In this document: in pieces, positions 1-12,600 of the stretch
Numbering within the stretch: the stretch's first letter is position 1
How the letters are laid out: each line of letters opens with the position of its first letter
DNA from: Asterias amurensis
Lineage: Eukaryota; Echinodermata; Asteroidea; Forcipulatida; Asteriidae
Direction of reading: 5' to 3'
Length of the DNA stretch: 64,000 nt
NCBI RefSeq assembly: GCF_032118995.1
Contig: NC_092650.1
Coordinates: 15,436,501 to 15,500,500, forward strand
Program-made: the position numbers and the translations under genes
Notes under the pieces: generated by a model
Database searches by the model: none
Seen by the model: the letters and a program-made list of their open reading frames with translations, nothing else
What the model was told of the DNA's origin: nothing

Positions 1-284
1 GCTAGACGAACGAAGATGTCTTTGTTGAGATCTCAATTTGAGCATGTTCATGAAATATTCAGGAGCTTGTTTCCCCTTGAAACCATTTCGAGATGGATCA
101 GTTACATGGTAGATCATGTAAATAGACGCAAGTCAAAGAAGTGCTCGAAATGAATGGCTTGGGATACCATTTTTACTGGTAAATACCCATTAAAAACGAA
201 AGTGTGTCATTTAGAAAATTTTGAAAATATGTGGTGGTCGGAAACAGAGGAAATATTTTCAGTGCTGGTTGGGGAATCCTTTAG

Positions 285-428
285 TGTCGGTTGGGTTTTC
301 CGGCACCGACCACTGTGGGCACGGGTGGGTTTTCCGGCACCAACCACTGTGGGCACGGGTGGGTTTTCCGGCACCGACCACTGTGGGCATGGGTGGGTTT
401 TCCGGCACCGACCACTGTGGGCAGAACC
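285..428. repeat. 34-bp minisatellite in the NAE1 3' flank
   Basis: Four tandem units, 34 bp apart (starts near 294, 328, 362, 396), each with TTTTCCGGCACC and CCACTGTGGGCA. They lie 43-186 bases beyond the NAE1 stop, so probably in the 3' UTR. ORFs in several frames here are repeat artefacts. No minus-strand AATAAA was seen between here and base 1. Confidence 0.9.
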
Positions 429-470
429 GTGGTATGGTTTCAAACAGCGGTTTCAAACAGTTAAGGGATA

Positions 471-630
471 TCAGAGCTGGAACGTAGCCGAGGATGCAGT
501 GATGGCATTGTAGATGTAAGTATTAGAAAACGGTACAAATTGATGCGTTATAATCTTGATCACTTCCTGTGCTGCTGCTCCACCAATGAATGCCGCTATG
601 GAATGCAACTCGGCCGCTCCGTATCGACAC
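471..630 (-). CDS. NAE1: NAE1 exon 14 (stop codon)
   Basis: 160 nt including the stop at 471-473. Reads [34 protein letters not shown] and [18 protein letters not shown]. The acceptor is TATTTAG|GTGTCG, and the exon completes the ATG (Met) codon split with exon 13. The C-terminus ends exactly as in vertebrate NAE1. Confidence 0.97.
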
Positions 631-3600
631 CTAAATAAACGACATAACAATGAATAATCATAATAATAAAGAATTGTAATGCGCACATACCCTACTGCTG
701 GGTGTTCAAGGCCCAGTAAAAAACAGAAACAAAACACAGACACAACAAAATTAGTCCTTGAAAACCTGAAACATAAGATAAGTTTTGAGAAGAGATTTGA
801 ATTTTTCAGTGGTACAAAGTCAAGATCTATGATTAAGTGGTAGAGAGTTCCAGATTCCTTGACGGAGTGTAAATTTGAAGTAGTTAAAACAATTTTATCT
901 TCAAGTACGCGCTAATCCTCCAATCAGATTGGCAGAATGGAGTGGGATAAAAACCTATATTGCACGGCTAATATCACTACCTGCGTCTTGTGATGTTCTA
1001 CCCGCGCCAAGTTTGCATGAAGATAAATACGTTATCACACGCGCACTCGTAAATACAGAAGTTACAGTGCGTCAAGCCTTGGTATGCCAGGCGCCTAGGG
1101 CGGCCAGCCACATTGACCTACATTATATGACCTTGGAGCACAGCCAGGGATCGTAAGTGTTTGACTTTTCCGGAGAGAGGAAACGAACATTGCAATTGTT
1201 TTTATAACTACTGAAGTATTTCTGATAATTTGTAATTTTCCTATAGACTCTTGACCGAATAAAAAGTCAAGAATCTATAGAAAAATAGTCCTGCATCCAA
1301 CTTAATTTTTTTTAAACAAAGACAACCAGCACAAGAAACATGGATAAAAATAATAACCTTCATGTATACTTTTGAAAAGTCAACATGAAACTTGAAGGGA
1401 TATGGTTGGGCAGGGAAAGAGATGGTTAGAGGCGGGGGGGGGGGGGGAGTGGGAAAGGCTGCACAACACTATAAGTGAGTTTATTGTCTTCTTGATAAGT
1501 CAAGGCCATGAAGGCCATGTGGTGTGAATGTAAAGATGTCTAGAAAATTAGCAAATTTAGAAATGGCCATGCGCCAAACAGTGCAATGTTTGGTCACTTA
1601 TTACTCAAATTATACAGGTGTTTTTGTGGAGAATTTTCGAGATCGTTATCTCCAGCAATTTACTTTGTTACAAAATGCAGAGTTCTCTTGAACCCACGGG
1701 GGTCGGCATGGAATGAGAAGATACTGCGTTTTCATATATAACTCTATGCATAGAGTATGCTGTGCGTTATGCAGTGAAGTGCGCATTTTAGGCAACGCGG
1801 CGCTAATACACGTAAACCTAACTGCCCACCAACATGGTGAGCAAGGCATCAGTCCCCGCGTGTGACGCACGTGCAAGGGGTCAATACTTACATTTCATTG
1901 ATGTGGTCATCCTTCAAGGTTAGATTGACTCCCCATTCATGTAGGATGTTATGCACACAGCTCTGATTGATAATCACAAAGAAATTCATCAATTGTAAAT
2001 AAACACAAGCTAGAGTGGACTGTATGGGGTTTGCTTGGATATGTTGGTTTACAGTCATAGAGTTAAATGAACTAGAGGGCGCACTGGCCTACATGTAGAT
2101 ACGCAGCCTGGTCTGCGACCATTTTGTAAGTTGAAAAAACAGCATCGCACAGCGTTATCATAACACATACACCAACACGTACTTCATATTCAACCTTGCG
2201 GTCGCGTTGTGTTTGTGCTCCCAGCAAATAAATACAAGCTAGAGTGGACTGTATGGGGTTTGCTTGGAGAGGTTGGTTTACAGTCATAGAGTTTTAAGAA
2301 CTAGAGGGCGCACTGGCCTACATGTAGATATGCCACCCGGTGTGCGACCATTTTGTAAGTTGAAAAGACAGCATCGCACAGCGGTATCATAACACATACA
2401 CCAACACCATAGAGTTATATATAAGAACTAGAGGGCGCACGAGTGATGCTTCGTGCACAAACGCCACGGGACTGCAAGATGACAAGCGCGTCATTCTTCA
2501 CGCGCGTTGAATATGAAAAACACGTTTGAGCTTTTTTTATTGAACGCTCACGCGATGCTGTTTGTTCAACTTACAAAATGGCCGCACAAACACACGCTGT
2601 GAGATGGCAGTTTTGTCAACTTAGAAAATGGCCGCCTTTGCGCATGCCAGGGCGCGTATATAGGCCAGTGCATCCTCTAGTTCTTATATATAACTCTTTG
2701 ACCAACACGTACTTCATATTCAACCTTGTGGTCCCGTCTCGTTGTGCTCGTAGCAAATAAATACAAGCTAGAGTGGACTGTATGGGGTTTGCTTGGAGAG
2801 GTTGGTTTACAGTCATAGAGTTAAATGAACTAGAGGGCGCACTGGCCTACATGTAGATATGCAGCCTGGTCTGCGACCATTTTGTAAGTTGAAAAAACAG
2901 CATCGCACAGCGTTATCATAACACATACACCAACACGTACTTCATATTCAACCTTGCGGTCCCGTTGCGTTTGTGCTCGCAGCAAATAAATACAAGCTAG
3001 AGTGGACTGTACGGGGTTTGCTTGGAGAGGTTGGTTTACAGTCATAGAGTTATAGGAACTAGAGGGCGTACTGGCCTACATGTAGATACGCCGCCCAGTG
3101 TGCGACCATTTTGTAAGTTGAAAAACAGCATCGCACAGCGTTATCATAACACATACACCAACACGTACTTCATATTCAACCTTGCGGTCCCGTTGCGTTT
3201 GTGCTCGCAGCAAATAAATACAAGCTAGAGTGGACTGTACGGGGTTTGCTTGGAGAGGTTAGTTTACAGTCATAGAGTTATAGGAACTAGAGGGCGTACT
3301 GACCTACATGTAGATACGCCACCCGGTGTGCGACCATTTTGTAAGTTGAAAAGTCAGCATCGCACAGCGGTATCATAACACATACACCAACACCATAGAG
3401 TTATATATATGAACTAGAGGGCGCACGAGTGATGCTTCGTGCACAAACGCCACGGGACTGCAAGATGACAAGCGCGTCATTCTTCACGCGCGTTGAATAT
3501 GAAATACATGTTTGAAGTTTTTTTTATTGAACGCTCACGCGATGCTGTTTGTTCAACTTACAAAATGGCCGCACAAACACACGCTGTGAGATGGCAGTTT

Positions 3601-6600
3601 TGTCAACTTAGAAAATGGCCGCCTTTGCGCATGCCGGGGCGCGTATATAGGCCAGTGCGTCCTCTAGTTCTTATATATAACTCTATGACCAACACGTACT
3701 TCATATTCAACCTTGTGGTCCCGTCTCGTTGTGCTCACAGCAAATAAATACAAGCTAGAGTGGACTGTACGGGGTCTGCTTGGAGAGGTTGGTTTACAGT
3801 CATAGAGTTAAATGAACTAGAGGGCGCACTGGCCTACATGTAGATACGCCGCCCGGTGTGCCCATTTTGAAAGTTGAAAAAACAGCATCGCACAGCGTTA
3901 TCATAACACACACACCAACATTCAACCTTGCGGTCCTGTCTCGTTGTGCTCGCGGCACCACCAGTGCGCCCTCTAGTTCTTATATACAACTATATATGGT
4001 TTATAGTCATCGTATCCAGCAGGGCCCAATTTCATGAAGCTGTTAAGCAAAAAAAAACTGCTTAGGAATTGTAACCATGCTAAGCCAAACATGAGTGGGG
4101 CACCAGTCAAGACAGTGTAAACATGTTATTTTACTCCCCAGTTTATGGTTAAGGGCAATGGACACATTTGGTAATTGCCGAAGACCAGTATTCTCACTTG
4201 GTGTATCCTAACCACAGACATATAATACCTATATAGACCGACAGCACCTATGGAAATTAACGTCTCGGTAGTGTTATTTGAACAGCACCCAACTATACCC
4301 AAACCATGGGCAAAATCTGTGAAAATGCAAGTAAAAACACGTGTAAAGCAATGGGCGAGTGAAAGATGTCGATAGAAAGTTTGTGTTTTATCACCAAAAG
4401 GCTAGATACCTTTTGTGTCGTTACTCGTCTGCCGTTTCTCGTCTTTTTTTCTGAACTTTCTCCAAAACAATGAAAGTAGAAGGATTTTGTCCAGAAAATA
4501 TGTTCGTCACGCACTTTCTGGCCAAAGTGCATGTCGGTGCGTGTTTTGTGCGGGCGTTGGTGACGTGTATCGCATAGACTTTCGTGCTACCAATACGCGA
4601 TTGTTTGGTGTGCATTCGACGCGAGCGTACCCAACACGGCGGGCCAAAGTATGAACTTTTGTGTAACAGAGTGAGTCTAGACTGGATTTCCCGGAAAAAA
4701 GGTTGTAAAAACTACATTTTAATAGTTAAACCTCATTGCCCAACATTTGTAAACAGATATATGGAATATTTGTGAAGTGTTGTCTAAGATTTTAAGATTA
4801 CAATCCAGCATCGGGTCAATAATAATAATAATAATAAGCTAGCATTTATATAGCGCCTTTTCCATAGGTTACAAAGCGCTTGGATATGTCCAACACAGAT
4901 CAAAAGTCAAAATCAAAGACAAAACAAGTGAGTCTTTAGCAATTTCTTGAATGAATCAACTGAGCTTGCTTTTTTGCAGCTATCAGGAAGTGATTTCCAC
5001 AGAGCTGGGCCTGCATTTGAGAAGGCTCGGTCTCCTGCACTAGTGCTTGTCCTATGCTCAGTGAGAAGGTTACGTGAGGAAGAACGCAGCATGCGTGATG
5101 GTTGATGTTGCTGAAGCCTTTCACAGATGTTTACTGGGTATTTCAGAATGTGTGCCTTGAAGATATGTAGACAGATTTTGAAGTCAACACAGCTTATTAA
5201 CAGGTAACCAGTGGAGTTTCTTCAAGAGAGGGGTAGCACTATCACAACGACGCATCATGAAAACAGTACGTGCAACCTTATTCTGTAATTTCTGTAGGCG
5301 GGTCAGAGAACGTTTGGATATGCCATAAAGAAGGGAATTACAGTAATCTAATCTTGATAAAACTAGGGCTCGCACAACGGCATGACAGGTCTTCTGATCG
5401 ATGTACCTTTGTATCTTCCCAATGTGTCAGAGATGGAAATTACCTATGCGGGTCACGTTGATGGTATGGGATTCCATGGTTAGTTTCTGATCAAAACTGA
5501 CGCCAAGATTGCGCACTTTGGCTGATGGACGGATATGTGTGTTGTTGATTTCTAATCTCAAACTGCTTAGTCGAGTGAGGTTATGAGGAGAGGCAACAAT
5601 GAGGAACTCTGTCTTTTCTTGGTTAAGCTTCAGCTTGTTAGTAAGCATCCAGGTATGAATGGACGTAAAACACTGTTTAAGTCTGAAAGCCGCACATTCA
5701 GCATCCAAAGGAATCTTAGGGTTGAAAGAGATGTAGATTTGAATGTCATCTGCATAAACAAGGTACTGCAGCCCATGATGACGGATGATATCTCCAATTG
5801 GTGCACAAACAATGAGAATGCTGTAGGCCCAATAACTGATCCCTGTGGGACACCATACTCGGATGACAGAATTTCAGATGTTGCATCGAGAACACGGACT
5901 TGGCTAGTTCTATGTGTCAAGAAGGAACGAAGCCACTGTAGAGCTATCCCAGTTACATGGAATCTTTGTTCAAGGCCGTGCAGCAGAATGCCATGGTCGA
6001 TCTTGTCGAAAGCCGCAGATAGACCCAACATAAGGAGAAGTGTAGCTTCACCTCTATCTACAGCACGTAGGATGTCATCATGAACACTGAGTAATGCAGT
6101 CTCAGTGCTACGTCCTGCTCTGTAGGCTGACTGACAAGGATCCATAAGATTGAATTTGTCAAGGTGCTCCATTAATCTCACTAATACTATCTTCTCAAAA
6201 TATTTTGAGATAGTTGGGATGTTGGACACAGGACGATAGCTCTGTAGCTCATCCTTATTCAAAGATTGCTTCTTCAGCACTGGTGTAATTATGGGATGAG
6301 AGAGGGCTTTCGGGAATACCCCTTGTAAAGAAGAAGTGTTGACAATCTCAGTTAGCTTGGGGATGATTGGTTGTAAGTGCCAATATCTCATGAAAATTTA
6401 TAAAATATAACTCAGAAGTGCGGGCACTGCCTCAAGGTTATGCCAAAACGTGTACTAAAAGCAGCGGGTGGTGCGTTAACTTCCGCCCATGGTTTGAGAA
6501 AATCCAAAATTTCACTCTAGCACCCCCTGCTGTCGGTCTTTAGGTATTATATGTCTGTGATCCTAATGTAAGCAAAAAAAATAACAAACCTGTGAAAATT

Positions 6601-9600
6601 TGGGCTCAATTGGTCATCAAATTTGCAAGAGAAAAATGAAAGAAAAAACACCCTTGTTGCATTACTTGGTGTGCTTTCAGATGCATAATTAAAGACTTCA
6701 TATTCAGCTGAAGTCTTTTATTATTTGAGTAAGAAATAACCTCTTTCACAAAAACTAAGTTACTTCAGAGGGAGCCGTTTCTCACAATGTTTGACACTAT
6801 CAACAGCTCTCTTTTGGTTGTTTCCAAGTAATTTTTATGCTAACAATTATTTGGAGTATTTACCAATAGTGTCCACTGCCTTTCAGCAACTCTATGACAC
6901 AGAGCCTACAATGTGTTCTGACCTTTAGTTTGTATGTATCTGCTTCTACTTGGTCGTCATAGCTCCCGGGGTACCGATTATACTGATTGTAGAAACGATC
7001 GGCGGCACGCAGCAGGACGTAGAAGACCACTTCGCTGTCTGGATTCTCAAGATGAAGTGCTGCAACAGGTGGGGGACACGATTCCCAAGTTTTATTTTTA
7101 AGTTATATCAAAGTCAGAAAAAAACAAACATCCGTCACTTTTCTTGGCGCCAGGCATACATGGGCGTTGATTTATGCGCAGTGCAATCGATACATGCCAG
7201 AACTCTACATGTACATGTAAACAAATTAGTATGTGCACGTTCGCACAACCATTGAGTGTCGCATGCAATTTTATTCTTTCCGAAGTGGAACCTACAGTCT
7301 TCCCCAAAACTTAATTTCAAGAATATTTTACAGGTTTTCAACATTGTACGCATTTCGAACAAAAAGGACATTAATCAAAAGCAGTGGCTGTGTAATAAAG
7401 GACCTTTCCTTTATAGCTCGGTCCTGTATTGCCCAGCCATTCCCCCTGCTAGTTTTAAATAAGAGAATCAATGTGTGGTGAAGAGGTTTTCAACTAGTGG
7501 TTTAAACCCGCGCCGAGGCCTGGTTCTTGATAATTTTACTGAGACGAAGTCAAGGTAAATTATCAAGAACCAGGCCTCGGCAGATTTAAACCCACTAGTT
7601 GAAGACCGATTCAACACACTTTGATTCCCATTCATAAATACCTTGTCGGTCAAAAAACATCAACACTTTTTGGTCAAAAGGTAAAATAAATGCAAAAATT
7701 ATAATTGTTCAATGATTTCTTTCAACACAACACCCCTTCAGCTATAAAATGGTTAGGCCCTCGGCCCGATCGGGTAAACAACTCCTTATAAGGGAATGAT
7801 GTGGGCGTATCGCGTGATGTGGCACAACTGTCCCGGCCGTTGCTCTCGACCAATAGGAATGAAAAAATTGTCTTATATGCACATGTGCAAGCGTGCGTGT
7901 CACGCCCATGTTATAACACTTTTTACTGGTGTTATATCATCCGTTCAAACAACCCCTCGTGATGCCCTCTCGACCAATCAGAATGGATAAACTATCTTAG
8001 GTATTCATGAATGGCTGTTTCAGACCCTGTTGCCACTCTATATTATTCCCTTATTAAAATATAACTCTTTAGTTGCTTATTGAAAATACAGATTTTGACC
8101 AAGAACCTATAAACCTGACAATTCTAAAAAGATGTGATGGTATTTTTTGTACAACAAACCATTTTCTATGAAGAGTTCAATTTCATCCCCTTTCGTTAGT
8201 GTGCAAGTTTTTTTACATTTTCAGAAAGCGTTTAGGTAAAAAACAAGTTATGACAAAGAAAAATGCTACCAAATTTTAGCTCACCAATATCTGAGGCACT
8301 GCTTGTATCTCTATTGTACTCTTCTGCCAATGACCGGCACCGGACTACTCTCAGAAACTGTGAATTCTTGCAGAATAACTTGATCTCCGAGTCTGGTATA
8401 CTGTCTGGTGTCTGCACAGAAGAGTAACAAATAATAATTCATTGCAGGATTTCAAGAATAGTTCAGTAAGGCAAGTCAAGAGTACGCAGCACAAGTTTGA
8501 GGCATACTTGTGCCCATTATTGTATTCTACTTTTAAAATATCTTTCAAACCATATGCATTTGATAACAAACGGTTTAAACCGCTTTTCATAGACCAACTC
8601 GTCCTATCCAAGGCAACATGTCCCTTTAAAAGTTTTTGTTAACCCTTTCAATACCACATTATTTATTGCAAGCGCCCAACAGGATACCGTAATTTTTGAA
8701 AAAGGTCACAATGCTGTGTACCCTATTTTTTCACACTGAAAAAAAATATAAGCAATTTGCGATGTGTACTGGTTTCAATCTTGATTTTTTGTGTGAGAAG
8801 ACATTATCTTCTTTTTGTTTACTTTGTGCATGCAATTTGTAGCATATATAACGACCTTTCCTAAAAAAAAATTACTTCTGCTTTTATCCGGGATTTCTGT
8901 CTCACGAAAAACTACAAGATTTTCAATCTATCTTCCTCAAGAAAAGTTTGTAGAAACCTCTCAGAAAAATATAACCTGTTTGGTTATAAGCTTCTATTTC
9001 CATTTGTGCTAAACATCGGTGCCTATTTTGCTAAAAAATCTTATCCGTTTTGAAAGAGTTTAGCCACTCCATCAATTCGACCAGCACGAGTTGGTCAAGG
9101 CCTGCCCACCATGCACGCCCAAGCCCACGGCATTGAACGGGTGACGCGCTCGCTCCAGCTAGCTACCGTTGGTATTTAGTCCGGCTTTGACATCATCTGA
9201 TTGCATGTCTGGCGACGAAATACCATGATTTGCTGCCAAATGTTCACTAGATTCTTTGTCAGGACTTTCCAAGTCTTTTTGTAGAGTCACTATAGGCAAA
9301 CATATTGGCCAAACCCTTTGTGCAATGAGCAGCCATGATGGTGATTTTTGTCGAAAAATAACACAACAAAAAAACGTGAAATCTTGAAGTGTACTTTTCT
9401 CAGAAAATCGTAATGGCGACCCCCTATACACAATACACACCATTGCAATGCTTGGTAAACAAGCTACCCATCTATATAAAGCCTAACAACAGAGGGCGTC
9501 GAACAAAATAAGAACAGACTCTCAAAGGCAAGTTTTCTTGACATTGGGACGGAGCGACTACATGATGCACGGTCGAGTTTTCACGACAATGGTAAGGAAG

Positions 9601-12600
9601 CGCTTGCATTGCGCGGTCGAGTGAACTCGCCAATGGTATTGAAAGGGTTAACTTCAGTCAAGTGTGAACAAGGCAAACAGGGCACCGACTCACCTTCCCT
9701 AGGGAGACCAGGATCTGGTTCACTCTGGATGTCACAGCCGATATATCAATCTTGGCTTGCTCTATGTACCTGCAATGAAAAGAATAATGCATACTGACAA
9801 GAAAATAACATACAGGCTGTAAAAAATGTGATAACTATAGCCCGGGGTACACTGTCCAGTGAAAAACTGGTGTAAGGCAGCAAACACCACTAAAAATTCT
9901 GTGCACCATTTGACCATTTAAAACTGGTTATGATCACTTAAGTTATTAATATAAACCACAAGGGAAACTGACTGGGTAAATTTGTAAATGATTTTTGGGG
10001 TTGAACAAAGAATTGACTAGAGTGGGATTCGAACCAACGACCTCTGGATTTACGTGCCGGCGCTCTACCAACTGAGCTATCTAGCCCTATATTGGCGGTG
10101 TCCCTATTTTGGCTTCTGACTGGCACCCCGAACAAAGATATTAAAAAAATAGGGACACCGCCAATATAAGGCTAGAAAGCTCAGTTGGTAGAGCGCCGGC
10201 ACGTTAATCTGGAGGTCGTTGGTTCGAATCCCACTCTAGTCAATTCTTTGTTCAACCCCAAAAATCATTTACAAATTTACTCAGTCAGTTTCCCTTGTGG
10301 TTTATATTGATATCTGAAACAAAAAGTTGCATCCCCTTAAGGTGATCCCCTAGCTGCCGCTTCCCAGGTTGTATCGTAATTTGCGTGTGATCCCTGACTA
10401 CACGGCAGTTAACGGTTGTATGGCTTCTGACTGGCACCCCCGAACAAAGATATTGACAAAATAGGGACACCGCCAATGTAGGGCTAGATAGCTCAGTTGG
10501 TAGAGCGCCAGCACGTTAATCCGGAGGTCGTTGGTTCGAATCCAACTCTAGTCAATTCTTTGTTCAACCCCAAAAATCGGTCACTAAAGTTAAAGATACA
10601 TTTATGAAAACAATAATAATATAGAAATAACTAGTTCTTATCAATGCGCTTTATATTAGTGCCCTGGTCATTATGACAACCAATGTTATTCCTTTAATCT
10701 TTCTCAGCTCTCGAGGAGTAAACAGCCCCAGCTGCTGTGCGCTCAAAAGGGCTTTTTCAAACATAATATCAACCTCTACCCTCGCAGGTACCCATTTATA
10801 CCCGAGTGAAGAGAAGCAATCATAGTAAAGTATTGTGGTCAAGGACGCAAGTGTCATGGCCGGGATTCGAACCCACACTCTGATGACGTAACCACCAGAA
10901 CTTGAATTTGACGCTTTTCACCACAACACTCTAAAATACATGATCAAAATCTGAGCTACTTAAACTTCCTGAGGGCAAGTTTAAGACAGTGGACACTATT
11001 GGTAATTGTCAAAGACCAGTCTTGTCACTTGGTGTATCTCAACATATGCATAAAATAACAACCTGTGAAAATTTGAGCTCAATCGGTCATCAGAGTTGCC
11101 AGATAACTATGAAAGAAAGAAAAAACACCATTGTCACACGAAGTTGTGTGCTTTCATATACTTGATTTCGAGACCCCAAATTCTAATTCGTGGAAAGTTA
11201 CTTCTTTCTCAAAAACTACGTCATTTCAGAGGGAGCCGTTTCTCACAATATTTTATACTATCAACCTTTCCCCATTACTCTTAACCAAGTAAGGTTTTAT
11301 GCTGATAATTATTTTGAGTAATTACCAATAGTGTCCACTGCCTTTAAAATGCTTTACTTGCCCATTGAGCTACTTGACAAAAAGCTTAGGCGCAAGGCCT
11401 GATAAGGTTTAACTCACACATTTTGGAGTTGGATATATCGTTTTGAGTCGGCAGTCATGTCGGGAATGGAACCTCGTAATGGTAGCTTTCCACATCCTTC
11501 ATTCTCCACAAACTGCTTGACTGCTTGAGCTATCACCCAGAAGGAGCAACTCTGCACAATAAGAAGTCCACAATAGATATTTAATATGCATAGGGGACAA
11601 AGAATGTGCATTTTGATACTACCCATATACACAGATGTGTGTTATTAGCACTGTATACTCGGTACTTTCTGTGAAAAAAAATCACAGGCATATTACTCGG
11701 GTGGGATTCAAACCCACGACCCTTGCAATTCTAGAAAAGTGTCATACCAACTAGACTACCAAGAATGCTCGCTGGCTTGAAAGTGTCCAATGGCTTTAAG
11801 GGAGAATTCGTTTACATGATGCAAATAGTGATCAAAATAATAATAATAACAAATTCTTAAATATAGCGCGATTTACAATAACAATCTCAATGCCCTTAAC
11901 GTTAGTACTCTGAAGTAGATTTCACAAAGAGTTAAGACTTGTCTTATCTCAAGTTAGGACGAGTATCTCAAGTTAGGACGAGGACGATTTACTCCTCCTA
12001 ACTTAGGACTAGCCATAGGTTTTTAATATCTCCTAGGAGTGGTCCTAACTCTTGGTGAAACCGACCCCTGGTCACTTGGCCAATAACTTCCCTTTAATCT
12101 TTCCTAGGCTGGGGAGTATTCAACAGTGGCCACCCTAGCGCTACAAAGGCTCCACATACCTTGCAGGAAAAATACTGTGTGCTTTAATACGCCCCCAGGG
12201 TTGTGATAAAGCGCTGTATAAGAACCAAATATTATGATTCTTATTAGGGTAGGAAAAGTGTAAGGTGTTCGATACAGCATTTGAAACCTATGTGTTCTTA
12301 AATGCCCTGGACACTTTCGGTGACAGTATTGTCCAAAGGCCCACACTTCGTGTATCGTAACTTATATATAAAATACCAAACTTGTGAAAATTTAGGCTCA
12401 ATCGGTCATCGGAGTAGGGAGAAAATAACGGGAAAACCCACCCGTGTTTCCGCACGTTTCGCCGTGTCATGACATGATTTTAAAATAAATCCGTAATTCT
12501 TGATATCGAGAAGTGATAATTGTTTTAACGTTTTCTCAAGAAGTAAAGCATTTCATGGAACAATATTTCAAGAAGAAGTCTTTCACCATTACCTTCTGTA

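Larger units (their letters stand above)
9950..10306. repeat. Palindrome of two head-to-head tRNA-like SINEs
   Basis: Left arm 9950-10113 and right arm about 10145-10306 are near-complementary, from ATAAACCACAAGGGAAACTG inward to GGGACACCGCCAATATA. The spacer is about 32 bp. Each arm contains one tRNA-like head. Confidence 0.85.

Noticed and set aside
5583..6083. 166-codon plus-strand ORF
   Set aside because: Antisense shadow of the LINE reverse transcriptase on the minus strand.
4817..6392. Active retrotransposon
   Set aside because: Lacks the endonuclease and 5' half and is frameshifted near 5800.
10015..10553. Functional tRNA genes
   Set aside because: Anticodon stems are mismatched, base 33 is not T, and the copies carry shared flanks like a SINE family.
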